This document shows, piece by piece, positions 13,013-24,864 of a stretch of DNA of 64,000 nucleotides (positions are counted from its first letter, which is position 1; each line of letters starts with the position of its first letter). Origin of the DNA: Alitta virens (lineage: Eukaryota; Annelida; Polychaeta; Phyllodocida; Nereididae); assembly GCA_932294295.1 (NCBI GenBank), contig OW028575.1, forward strand, positions 15,566,058 to 15,630,057. The letters are read 5' to 3'. The position numbers were made by a program, and so were the translations under genes. The notes under the pieces were generated by a model. It worked only from the letters and a program-made list of their open reading frames with translations, made no database searches and was not told where the DNA came from.

Positions 13013-13841
13013 CAGTCAACCCTCGTTATAACTGGCTTCAGTTATCAGCATGTCTCACTATCCGAACAAGTTTTGCTGGGGACAGAATCAGTTAATTTTG
13101 TTCTCAGTTATCCGAATGTCTCAGTTCCCTGAACTGAACAGCCGTATTGACTACAAACGCTGTCTCTGCCCAGGACCCTCGAGTCCGAGAAACTCATTGT
13201 GAACATCTCGCCAAATATCCCGCACAACTAACCCAGCAACTTTTGACCATATAAAGAATACAGAAACGCCACAATAAAGATATTGCACACTCTTTGCAAA
13301 GCAATCTAGAGTGTTCATATAGTTCATGTTAGTTTTTCTGCGAGCGAAGCAGTCTACTTGTAGACAGCTATGAACGCCTACCTTTCCCATGTTAAATTGC
13401 TTCAGTTATCGGAACGTTCGGTAGTTTATTAGCGCTATTGACCCACATCACTGCGCTCTGTGTTTGATCAAGGGGTGCCCAAGCAGTCTTGTCCATCTTC
13501 GATGAACAATAGACTTGTAATTGTTCAAATTAATCCTAACCCTAACCCAAGATTTTTACCACAGATACTAATTTCAGATACTCAAGTTCAGAAAATGGCA
13601 ATTAACACCCCATTACTGATTTGCATCAATGATTGTAAGCGTTGTTCTAATGATTACAAGATTTCAAATTTTTTAACATTGCAGTTGTCTTCGTGACATT
13701 ATTACAAAGTAATGCTTTACACATTTCTATAAGTTACCAGAATTGAGGTTCCCAACTGCTCTGATTCCGTTATCCGAATGATTCACTGTAATAAACAAAT
13801 GCTCTGGTGACCCAAATGTTCTATATAACGAGAGTTGACTG
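13013..13841. mobile_element. pogo/Tigger-like non-autonomous DNA transposon (829 bp)
   Basis: The left end CAGTCAACCCTCGTTATAAC is matched by the inverted right end ATAACGAGAGTTGACTG. Inside there are several 'GTTATCCGAATG'-type motifs, as in Tigger/pogo ends. No transposase frame was recognised; the 79-residue minus-strand frame at 13151-13390 is not a DDE domain I can identify. The right end is followed by TA; the left TA has decayed to CT. A second, much shorter family member is at 61545-61716. Confidence 0.75.
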
Positions 13842-14253
13842 TATATGCGACAGTACAATATAGTATTGTTTATGAATCTACACAGACCAGTCACTGTTTC
13901 TCTAAATGCACAACAAGCATGTCTCAGACATCTTGGAAAAAAACAGTAAATATATAACAAATAACATTTAAATTTACATTTTAAAAGCAAATAATTGTCA
14001 GATCATTGAAAATGGCACGTTCAACAGTGATTTAAGTAATTTCTTTGTTCCTTAGAGTTTAATCTTACACTGATTAATATCCTTCACAAATAAACACTTC
14101 AGATTTGTGGCAGTATAACATTAACAACAAACCATCCAGCAAGACATACACATCTACATACGATTTAAATGAACATGGAAACTAACACTAAGGAAATCAC
14201 AAATAATTACATGAAATTAAGACATTTTAAGCTTTTTTTCCATGAACCACATA

Positions 14254-14465
14254 CACCCTTTTCGCGCAGCAGCCATGTTGGCATTTTTGCCTCATTGACC
14301 TAATTTTGGTTACATCATATATTATGACATCACTACTTGACGATTGTTCTTGCACTCTGTGACCTCACCATGGCCATTGTCTACTGATGACGTCTCAATA
14401 ACTTATCTCAATGCAAAGAGAGGTCAATGTGGCAAAAATGCCAATATGGCTGCTCTGTGAAAAAG
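14254..14465. mobile_element. MITE with about 45-bp imperfect terminal inverted repeats
   Basis: The left arm has GCAGCAGCCATGTTGGCATT continuing into TTTGCCTCATTGACCT. The right arm is the inverted copy AGGTCAATGTGGCAAAAATG followed by CCAATATGGCTGCTC. The pair is flanked by TA on both sides (14252-14253 and 14466-14467). The interior contains further near-palindromic sequence (TTGACGATTGTTC, TGACGTCTC) and has no coding frame. Confidence 0.75.
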
Positions 14466-15646
14466 TATTGACTCCCGTTTTTCTTTAATTATGATTTCCA
14501 CGGCAATGGCTCAAAGGATTGATCTGGAGCTATGGATTATATTCACCCATTAAATACATTTGGAAACATCTTTAAATTATAAATATTTTCTTTAATATTT
14601 AGTGCACCATATATAGTATGGCCTATGCAAAGTCTTGGTCATATCAAGTCTTCAATACTTGCAGTTGCCGCATTTATACAAAAAGATACCCCTGTAATTA
14701 CCTCAGGAATCGTGATCATGTAATTAATACATAAGGTAAAAATCAAGTTTGTGCCTCAGGTCATTAACATAATTATGACTCCAATTATTATCAGTGATTA
14801 TGAGGTTGTATTTTGTATTATTGAGCATGGTATGGCAGTGAGCACCCAGCTGAAAGAGCATGTCCTAATAATGACAATTAACATTTATCAACTTAACATA
14901 AAAGAACAAATAAACGAGTCAAACAAGTAACCAAAAGAATATAATCAGAGATATGACATTCAAAAACGAAAGGAACATTACTAAAATGTCTATCTCGATG
15001 GCAGTGTCAGGTTAATTTTGTAATCTATAATCAGTCCAGTCAGCATTATTGAATTAAATTTACAAAAGATAGCAATTCATATGCATCACCGGTCTTTCCA
15101 TGAATATTTTAGGTAAAATAATTTTTATGGTCCTCCCCAACATATATTTTATCACAGAATATGCGTAAATTGACTTATCATCTTCCCAATTACAGTTATC
15201 TGCATATATCTATCCAGAATGATACTAATATGGATGTAACCATTACGATAATCATATGATGATGAGGTGGTATAAACATAGAATATTACTGATCACAGTA
15301 ATCCTTTTTTCCACACTGCAATTTAGAAAGTGACTAGCCTTAAATATTGATGCATTTTTGTGCCCAAAATGTTCCTTTCCTTATAAAGCCATAATATTAA
15401 TCCAATAACATCTGTAAAACATTAGATTACAATAACCTGGCCTTTGTCAATCAAGCACATTTCAGTATTATCATGATTATACACCAGGAAAGTCTAGTTT
15501 CTGTTTCTATGCATAAACTTCACAAAACAGTGTAACAAATATAATGTGCTAATTGATTATGATGCTTAACTTTGAGTATACAACTGTAATTTATTAATTG
15601 TGCATTGTCAAAAAAAAAATTGAGGAAAATAAGCTCATAACATGTA

Positions 15647-15824
15647 CAGTTGGCGACATGACCTCTGTGACGACATTACTTACGTGATGCACAAAAAAAA
15701 TTTAGCAATTATTATTGCAAAAGATCGCAGGTTGCACAAGTGTGACAAGAGCAATAACTTGTTCTAATAAAATATTTTGGCCATCACGTTAGCGATGTCG
15801 TCACACAGGTGATGTCGCCAAATG
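15647..15824. mobile_element. TA-flanked MITE, 178 bp, long inverted repeats
   Basis: CAGTTGGCGACATGACCTCT starts the element and continues GTGACGACATTACTTACGTGATG. The right end is the inverted copy CATCACGTTAGCGATGTCGT with CACACAGGTGATGTCGCC. A TA dinucleotide sits at each border (15645-15646 and 15825-15826), as left by mariner-class transposases. The arms are about 45 bp with a few mismatches. Confidence 0.82.
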
Positions 15825-16262
15825 TACAGAGTTCAAACTACTTTAACAAGTTATGTTATAAATGAATTTTGGAATAATAGACATTTTAGATAGCCTATAC
15901 CATGACTAGGATTCCTACTTTCAAATTGACACATTTTACACCATTATTGAAATGTAAATTACTCAGTAAAAACAAGGTCAACAGTAACTAATGAATCATC
16001 ACTCTTTAGGTTCAGGTCCGTTTCAACTTAAGTAAATTTTGCATCCTCAAACGTGCATTGGGCCCTTCATAAGATCAGATCTGTTTATGATATTAGTATC
16101 TAAGTGAAAAAATATAAGCTCAAGATATTTGTAAAAGGTGAAATAGCACATTACACTGTGCAGTGAGATTCAACTCTTTTAAAAATGTGGTTATTAACAG
16201 AAATATAACTTTGCGCAATAATCAATGAATTAAAAAGAAAGTAACACAAGCTGCCTAGACAA

Positions 16263-19119
16263 TTATCCATCTGTGTCACTGTGAATTTTGATCTGTTGGT
16301 CATCACCAAACAGACATTCGAGGTGTGGAGCTATTTCAGAATTTTGTCTTGAAGGAATGTATGAATTTTGCCGGCTTGTGACACGACTGTTAGATCCATC
16401 TGAAGCTATGAATGAAGCCATAGGACTTATTTCTCCATTTACCACAGATATTTCTGAAAAGCAGTCTCCATCTAGTGGTGTTTGTTGGAAGCTCTTGAGA
16501 ATATCCACTCTGCCAGTCAAACATCCTCTTTCGTGCAATACGCTTGCAATTTTTGACACCAATAAAATGACGAATAGTGATGTGACCATAGCAAACGTCC
16601 TGAAGGGAAACATTTGTATATTTAAAGCTTCGTCATAATTTGGATATTTGATAAATGGTGACGATAATGGCAGCTCAGCTCCTATTCGTAAAATGAGACC
16701 AATAAGGTAACCCAACAGGGCTCCGTAAGTGTTACAAAAAGGAAAGTAAAGTACGCTAGTCAGTTGTGGCAGCACCACCACAAACACAATGTCTGCTGCG
16801 AGAATGAATATTCTGTAGATGGAAGGAGACAAGAAAGCTATCAAAGCTGTGATGACTGCCAAGACGAGAAGCGCTACTCTGTGAACGCACAACAGTTCAA
16901 ACTTGCTTGCTCTCTGAAAGAACAAAGGGAAAGTTTCTTAAGAAATGCTTCCAGACTTTCTTGAATGTAGATAACAATTCTTTAGTAAGGTAGTGTCAAT
17001 CGATGAATTTTCCTTCAGGTCAAATATTCATGTTAACCATATTTTTCAACATCTTCTCGCTGTCTTCTGTGCAGGAAAACATTGAAAACTGGCTTCTTAA
17101 ACATTATTATCTGCTGACAGTAAATTCATCAATTGTTATCATTCTGCAGAATCAAGATTGAGAAACGTAATACCACAAGTAAATCAGTACATTTATGACA
17201 TTACCTTGCTTCTAAAAATGTGGTTGTAAATGTTGTGAGCAAACACAGATGCTGAAGCCAGCAAGGCACTGTCGAGAGAGGACATCACTGCTGCCACGAT
17301 GGCTCCAAGACCTGTATGGTAAACAAGCAATTAATTATTTCTACGCACTCATTATCACTAGGATTTTTAGTCTCACAAATCCACATAGATTTTAATACCT
17401 ATTTTTTAATAATTGAAAGAAAAGAAATGGATGTAAGATCTACGTTACTGAAGAACATACCAAGACAGGATACTGCATGTGGTGTAAATTTGATTATCAT
17501 TTCTGGCAGCGCTGAGTTAGCATTTTGAATATCGGCCTTTGCTGAAAAGACAGAACAATGAAAATGCAGACGCATCAGTGGAACTGGTTTTCTGTTAAAT
17601 TTACAGTATCATATTTTCTAGATGAAATGGGAGTACAGAAAAACACCTACTTGGAGAATGACTAATTGCAACAGCCGCAAATCCCAAACATAAAGGTGGA
17701 ATGGCGAGAATGAGAGCACCAAATCCTCCAGCGATAGAGAGAAGGCGTGCATGCATCACAGACTTGACTGATAAAACTCTTTGGAAGTACACTTGCCAAG
17801 GTATGGTCCCCAAGGTCTAAGAAATACAATGGAAACAAATACATAAATAATTCAGATGCAACTTAGTGAGTATGTCAGTAAAAAGCTAAAATATGTGTTA
17901 TAAGTTCAAAAATCTAAATTGCAACTGGCTTACCATAGCAATTGCAAGATCTGCCCAATTAGCAACATCTTTGGTTTGGAGTGTTCCCAACCATGCTTTG
18001 GGGTCAGTTTCTTTTAGACTTGCTTTAACTTCATCATTGGTGAAAACAAAAGGTAACACTAGAAACTGCAAAGGAATATACAATAGTAAATATTAATGCC
18101 AAATTAGATACAAGGAACAAAATTTAATGTTGAGAGTTATGAAAATGAGATTATATTACTTACAAAACCAATTATCATGAAGATAAGCTGTATAATGTCA
18201 GTGTATGCGACTGATATCATGAGTCCGAACTGAGTATACACTGTAGTTATGACCAGAGAAAAAACTGCAGCAAACAAACCAGGGAAGTCCCACATGACCA
18301 CAAAACTATGTTCTGAAATGCAAACAAGAGAATTTCACTCAGTGATCCAAATTAGTAGCAGGGTGTAACATGCTGGAACAATGGCTGTTAAAAAGAATAA
18401 TTATGAAATTCAAGAGGTTTAATATTGTTGTCTTAGTTTCTCACTCACTCAAAGCTAGAAGAATGGATGCAGCCCAAAGAACATCAGCAGCAACAGTGCA
18501 CATGTACAGTAGAAATATCATGAGGCTGTGATATTTTTGCTGGAAGGGATCGAACATTGTCAGGTACTTCGCTCGGCGCATCGTGGGAGCAAACAATAGT
18601 CCACCTGAAACACCAGATGCAGGCAGTTGTGCTATTAAAGTTTCGATGAAATAGTAAATTGCATTTTAATAATCTAATTGAAGTTACCAATTATTAGTCT
18701 TTACCGATTATTAGTCCAAGGCATATCCCAAAAGGCGCAATGGTCCATACAAGGCCATTAGTGAAGACACTCTCCGTTGCTCCATTGATGAATCCACCAC
18801 CCACTGTAGTGGCTGGGAACAAACATAAAGATACAGTAATTGATATATGCAAACTCACCATGAAATGTATTACCTATTGCACAGTTTGTACATTATACTG
18901 CCACATATTTGAAATGACTAGATCTTCAAAAGTTTGGACAGACTCACCAGTCATAGTAAATATTCCAACCCATCCACTCAAGTTTCGTCCTGCAACTAGC
19001 ATTAGTTCTTGTGATGTGGCATCCCTGGTGATTCGTTTATGATATCGAGCAGCCAAAATTCCAACCAGTAGAACCACCAAGTACATCACAATCACCACAG
19101 CAAAGCTCCACCAGTCCAT
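16263..19119 (-). CDS. SLC5A7: High-affinity choline transporter 1 (SLC5A7/CHT1), complete
   Basis: Na+/Cl- dependent plasma-membrane choline uptake at cholinergic terminals, the rate-limiting step for acetylcholine. Nine exons: 19119-18948, 18812-18705, 18604-18449, 18312-18164, 18065-17934, 17816-17651, 17541-17461, 17311-17205, 16913-16263. They total 1722 nt (573 aa; human 580). All junctions are GT-AG and the phases agree. Family marks in order: FTMTATTVGGGFINGATE near the first membrane helices, SVAYTDIIQLIFMI, LGTIPWQVYFQRVLS, GLGAIVAAVMSSLDSALLAS, then NTYGALLGYLIGLILRIG and FPFRTFAMVTS, which are CHT-specific rather than glucose-transporter-like. Thirteen helices are expected. The cytoplasmic tail has two RQNS repeats. 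The start is the ATG before a helix of the right length. It is divergent from ANKRD40, about 3 kb away. Confidence 0.95.
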
Positions 19120-22090
19120 CCTTAAAGTTTAGCTGGTGTTTGAAATAAAGCACAATACTTTGTTCAGACACAATTTAAGAGTGACAGCTGCACTCACGTC
19201 GTGTGACTAGTCATAAGTACAATTGTCTCTTACGTATACTGCTGTTATGTCTGCTATTCTATGTGGGCATACAAAATTACTTTAATGAGTTGACAGGCTT
19301 AAGGCTTATATATTGTAATAACTGCGCAAATCATAATTCAAATCATTGTTTATGTAAGGCAATAGCTAGTCAAATTGACAAAATTGGCCCATTTGAATTT
19401 TTGCTCATAAGGGATTACAGTGCGATTATCATAATACCACTGTGATTACAGTAATTTCTTGGGCTATAAGCAATTTAATTTAAGTTTGTTTCTATTTAAA
19501 ATCAGACTACACAAGATAATTAAGTGTGATTATGTGTAATATCTAAAGAGCAAAACTCTACTAGGGCATTGTTCCCATGATTTATCAGTTTGTTTATGTT
19601 CCTGTATCCATTTGACCAGTTCCCTTAGTTCATAAAGCATCATTTGATATATGACAATGGAAACAGTGACAGATAAGAACATTCATAAGTTTTGCAGGCC
19701 ACATTCTTTGCACTCAATGACTATCTGAACTTCTGAAGACCAATAAAAGCAATTCTAGTATAATTCCCATGCTACTCATTTGCAATTGCGTGAGATTGCA
19801 AAAATTTTCAGATCTATCATGTACGTGTGAGCTGCCACCTGGTGACCACTGGCCATGAAAACCAAAGGCTTTTATCCCATTACGGGGGTAATTACCTACC
19901 CTAATTAGACCTAACATATCCTTGTTATCTTCTCACAGAGCTAAATGATAGAATTTAACCTGCTGGTGCTATTATAATTGCTAACCAAGTGATGACAATA
20001 CCTCCCCCATACCAAAAAGGCAACCTACAAGAAACAAAAGCGATCATTCTGGGGTTCAATGATTCAATCTAGCATATCATGCTTTTCGACCCACTGTAAT
20101 TGGGGAATGCTGGGTTTTCTTGACCTGAATCAGCACCCATAAAATTTCTTGCATTTTATCTATGTCACTACACATGGCAAATTAAGTTGGCATAGTTATT
20201 GGGCATAGGCAAGTAAAAGACCCCATCCATCATTATGCATGAGATGAATGTGTAACATGGGTGGACTGACTCGCTCACGTCATCTTTCAACCCTCTCAAG
20301 TGTCAAGAACTTGCTTTACAGTGCTGCACTTTCCATATCTATCTATCTATTTATATCTATTAAACGTTGTTAAAGATTGGATTGCCAGTCAACCTGCGAC
20401 AACAACCCGAAGCCATCAAGACAGATTTACGGGACCATATATATATTACAAAGCCCAACAGCAAGATTTTGTTCTGCCAATTGTATTTCTCTAAACGGCC
20501 ACCTGTGGCCGGCTCCATTATCGGCACCCTAATTTGTAAATATTTGGAATCAGATCTCTGGACTTTCCAGGATTCCTTTTATCATTGTTCATTGAGGTCT
20601 ACTGATCTATTTCTGCAAACTAAATTATTGTCAGACGCAGTATAAATAAACAACAAGCAATCAGCAGCCCAGCTCCACGCAGATAATCTGATGTGAGAGT
20701 GCAGCCGCCGAATGTTTGCTGGCCCACCTCCTAGACTACCCCCTGGACGCATACGCTGCATGTATGAATACTTGATTGTTTTGTGACATCATATAATCAT
20801 CGTTAAGTTTCGTGACCTAGTTGGTTCAGTACCCATCATGACCGCGCAGTTAATTAGGACAACAAAGATGCCAGCGCCCGTATCACAATTCCGGTCATTT
20901 CAGAAAGGCTCGTCAGTAGATTTAACTTCTGACCAATTCCTAGTCATAAAAGGCTTCCGGCCTTCGGGCCCAGGTCTGTGGCCGAATATTGATATTGACA
21001 CGTCTATAGTACGATAAAATAACGAGACTCAATGTATTAGCTTACTCGTGCGCCGTACATTACTGAGTGGTGAAATTCCTGAGTGGTGAAATTGTCACTT
21101 ATTTAATTTAATACATGTAATCTACTAAATTTGATCTATTGCAATGAATCTTCAGAGCTTCAGCTGTAGCTCGATCAGTGTTCAATGGCAACTATCAGGG
21201 GTTCAATTTACTTGTTCTGGTTACACTAAACTCAATTGCAATTATAGGAGTGACACTTAGAAGTAAACCCTTACACCTTCCTCCCATGCAAATAAATTGC
21301 AATCTAAACTGAAAGATGGAGAGAACAAAAGAGCATGTATAACAGAATTTAGGGGAAGGGTTTAGTTTAGCAGCGGAGTTCAAATGACACTTTGATAGAA
21401 CATAGATTTAAAATGATGAATTAGATGTCAACAGATCTTTAAATTTTTTAAACTTAGATTGCAATTAGAAAGTAGAATAGAGTACAAAAAGAAAATATGT
21501 CGCAGCCTGTCATTTAGTTCTTTTGTCTTTAAGTACATATTTATATTGCAAACACATGTGTACAATACAAAAAAGCTCTCCCTCAGTTAGGGCCTCATTG
21601 AGTCACACGAGCACTCGCAGAGCTGCAAAGCGGCGCACACGTGGGCTAAACCGTGGATACGGTCTCTTTAAAATTGCACAGACAGCATGGTCACATTTTA
21701 GCTGTCATGCCCCATGGTTTATTGGTACTTACTGATTTACTTAGCACTGTCACATACTACTGGCAGTGCCAATGTCATGCAGTGCATGACATGTTGTCAA
21801 AATTGACATTTCTGTTCCACAACCAACAAGTCGCAGCTCAAGTTTTATTTTCATTGGCCTCCACTGGCAAATGCTTATAAATGTTTTCATTTACTGTTAT
21901 GATTGATAATATTTTAGTTCAGTAATTCTTTTAAATATTATTATTATTGTAAACAATAAGAATAAGTAGTTTCGTTCTCTACAATTTATTTTGAATTCTT
22001 TTCATATCTCTGCATTTGTATGGGTAGGAAGTGCTGATTTGAAAGTACCTCTTCTGACGATTTGAGAGACCGACACGTTAGCAAGAAAGA
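19120..22090. other. Divergent 5' spacer between SLC5A7 and ANKRD40
   Basis: About 3 kb with no supported gene. It must hold the promoters of the leftward SLC5A7 and rightward ANKRD40. I see no convincing TATA box or CpG island. A possible lone exon at 19958-20025 (minus) is discussed under rejected items. Confidence 0.45.
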
Positions 22091-24864
22091 ATGGATCCTG
22101 TAAAGCAGCTAGAAGAGAAATTATTGGAAGTAGCATGTTTGGGTGACATGGACACTGTTCAACAACTTGTCTTGGAAAAGAATGTTGATGTCAATGCTCA
22201 GCACGCCATAAATGGATGGTATGCAGTCTTGATTGAATGTCACTGGCACTGTGGCAGTATTGATGATTATTCATTATTGGCAGTCAGTAATGCTGCAGTT
22301 TCTGTATATTTTTTGCCTTTGACAAAATTGAATTTGCTTTAAGATTGCTATGTTTATGTATCAGGCTAAGTGCTTCCCTCACATACTGCACTGTCAATGA
22401 GTCATGTTGCACACTGGTTGATCACACTGATTCACAGGTGATCACACCCTAATGATAGCTTAATCATCATCAAACCTTGTGAGCCAGCAGTACTGAAATA
22501 ATTATCAGATCAAACGTCGACATGTCAGATTCAGAATGTCAACAATCAAGTTGTTGCCGACCTGGATGTGATAAGTCGCCAGGTTGGCGTGTCGACGGGG
22601 GCTACACACCTACATCTACATATATATGGGCTCGCAGTCAAGAATGACCATTGTTGCCCGGGAATGGTCGCTTAGGGGTGTATAGTTATAAAAGAAGAAG
22701 TGCTGAAATTACGTTAATGTAGCGAGGAAAATGAAGACAAAAAGTGATAGAAACAGGGAGAGAATATTTTGTTGTTGATTTAATTAAATTTGATGTCTTT
22801 AGCCCTTGCTAGAAATTTCAGGACCGAGGGCTTCTTCTGCCACTGTTGCTGGACGGCTGCTCCATGATGGAACAACTCTGTAAAAATAATTAATTAACCC
22901 CCCCCCCCCCCCCCCCTCCCCCAACAAAGTGTCTTCAGTGGAGTAGCGGCAGGGATGCTAGTTGCAATTTAACTCTCTGCCTGTTGGCAGACGTTAAACA
23001 ATAAACATTGACTTAAATTTTATAATCCTCAATTAAAGACAAAAAGTTTAGTTTCAAGAGATTTTTGTGGAAGTACCTCAGACACTGGATAAAAGCTGAA
23101 GCCACAACTAACATGTAGCGACGCTGTAGCTTGGATTTAAAAGCTGTCATCATGGTCAACCTAACCCTACTCTGAACGGTGTCTATACCAGCTGCAATCC
23201 CTGTGCTCTTTGTGCTGCATTGTGCCCGTGATTAACAAAGTAACAGAACTTTGTATTCTATGTGGTTTAACAAGATGAACATATATATTTTCAGGTCAGC
23301 TTTACATTGGGCAGCCAAAAGAGGTCACACAAAAATAGTTACCTTTCTTCTTGAAAATGGAGCAGACACCTCCCTGAAAAACAGCAAGGAGGAAGTCCCT
23401 GTTGACCTGACTGAAAACTCAACAATACGGAGATTACTCGGGGGTAAGAGGAAGCATTGGTCACTTAAGGTGAATTTTTTAAAGCCTGTGTGGTGTTCTG
23501 TTCCTTCATTTGTATCCTCTTAATTTTCAGGAGATCCAAATGTAAAACCAATTGGAGCCAGTGACAATTTGCCCATCACGCCTAACTATTTAGCAAACCC
23601 AGCATTTCCTTATGCATCACCTCAGGGAGACAATCCACTGCCACAGACCAAAGCAGCATCTTTAAAGTCAGAACCGTATATGAATGGGTTGTCATCAGTA
23701 CCATCAGAAGATGGTGAGATCAGTCTTTAAAGTTTATTATATTATCTGCAATTTTCAACTTGGTGATGAGCAATGAGTGTTTCGATGTATTATAATGCCT
23801 AGCTAAAAAGTGGTTACACTGGCAAACAAGGAAAAATGTTCAGTCTTTCTAAGTGCCTCTGCCACGTCATATTGGTTGTTATTGTTTGTAGATTTAAGCC
23901 ATGAGACACCATTGAATATTTCCAGCCAATCCAACATTTTAGGATAATATCTCTTGGTAAAACTCAGGGCTGGCTGGGCAAATTCAATAGCATTTGGACA
24001 GTTGTTTCACTGTTAAAAAACAAACAAAGCAGTGATCTACGTCACAAGAGGACTTAGGCAAAAGTTATTTTCAGTCCTGCCCAACTCCCTGTGTAACCAC
24101 TAATATGCTAGGCACTCTAAGCCTATCTCACATTGTGCGATTTCATCTTATGATCCAACCAGACACAATATCGAGTATTTTTTTTAAGAGATCATTTGTG
24201 GATACAAATTTGCAATTTTCATCGCACACAACAGATCTTGTACAATGTTGTACAATATTTCTGTTGTTGAAGTTGGTTGTGCAAATGCACGTTGACAAAA
24301 TTATGAGAGATGTTGTTCAATTTGGCCACGATATGACAAGGAACACGACCCAAAAATTTTGGGAAGTTTGAAAAATCCTACGACACAATTCAACAACCCC
24401 CGTCGTGTCGTATCGCAAGACCACTTACATGAAACAAATTTGTATCCACAATATCGTGTCACATCTGAAGCAATCCTGCGATATAGTATAAAAATTGCAC
24501 CGTGTGAGGCCGGCTTTAGTTTGTCCTGTATTGATAATATATATTGTTTCTCATTTCAGAGTTGGTACTGAAAGCCAGAGTTGCAAACATACTTGAAACA
24601 GACTTCATAGAAATTGAAATACCTCGAAGCCATTTAAGTTTCGAAGCTCTGCTTTGCACCATGTGCAATGAATTGCAAGTTGAGCGTCGAAATGTCATGA
24701 AAATAAGAAAACTACCTGACACAATCGTTCGGAAAGACAAAGATATTTTGAGGCTGAAAGATTTCCAGGAAGTGGAACTTGTCTTGACAACTAAAGCAAC
24801 CAGTCAGGCATCTCGGAATTATGGCCTGGCTCCACAACAAATAAATATTGATGTCGTATACTAA
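22091..24864 (+). CDS. ANKRD40: Ankyrin repeat domain-containing protein 40, complete
   Basis: Four exons: 22091-22218, 23295-23443, 23531-23713, 24560-24864. They total 765 nt (254 aa; human about 370, the difference lying in the linker). The N-terminus holds two ankyrin repeats: LLEVACLGDMDTVQQLV, then ALHWAAKRGHTKIVTFLLEN with GAD. A proline-rich linker carries the diagnostic PNYLANPAFPY. The C-terminal domain has ELVLKARV, DFIEIEI, KIRKLPDTIVRKDKD and LKDFQEVELVL, all matching ANKRD40. The molecular role of the family is poorly known; the fold suggests a scaffold with a ubiquitin-like C-terminal module. The start ATG follows stops in frame and matches the family length. A possible polyadenylation signal is AATAAA at 26428-26433. 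Intron 3 contains an inverted-repeat element. Confidence 0.95.
22898..22917. repeat. Poly-C tract
   Basis: An uninterrupted run of about 20 C inside ANKRD40 intron 1, ending in CCCTCCCCC. The true length in the genome is uncertain because such runs are error-prone in sequencing. Confidence 0.85.
24119..24516. mobile_element. Fold-back DNA element in ANKRD40 intron 3
   Basis: The ends AAGCCTATCTCACATTGTGC and the inverted GCACCGTGTGAGGCCGGCTT are diverged terminal repeats. Inside, TTTGTGGATACAAATTTG (near 24193) pairs with CAAATTTGTATCCACAA (near 24433), so most of the 398 bp can fold back on itself. A central TTGTACAATGTTGTACAA palindrome marks the turn. Ends next to TAA and TTTA would suit a PIF/Harbinger-type insertion. 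No coding content. Confidence 0.7.

Larger units (their letters stand above)
4505..16262. other. 11.8-kb stretch without recognisable genes
   Basis: AT-rich, with only short frames that match nothing I know and lack paired splice sites. It contains a GATA microsatellite (6912-7180) and inverted-repeat elements at 6505-6709, 13013-13841, 14254-14465 and 15647-15824. It separates two minus-strand genes, so it should hold the 5' exon(s) and promoter of the NHL gene and the 3' UTR of SLC5A7. I cannot place either. Confidence 0.5.

Noticed and set aside
13535..13548. CTAACCCTAACCC, telomere-like
   Set aside because: Only two units within unique sequence; not an array.
16263..19119. Sodium/glucose or multivitamin cotransporter (other SLC5) for the choline transporter gene
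   Set aside because: The FTMTATxVGGGxINGxxE and NTYGALLGYLIGLILRIG blocks and the 573-aa length match CHT1 specifically.
19958..20025. Possible minus-strand exon LPFWYGGGIVITWLAIIIAPAG followed by a stop or donor
   Set aside because: It has a fair acceptor and a membrane-helix-like peptide, but no start, partner exon or family match was found. It could be chance or a small membrane-protein exon.
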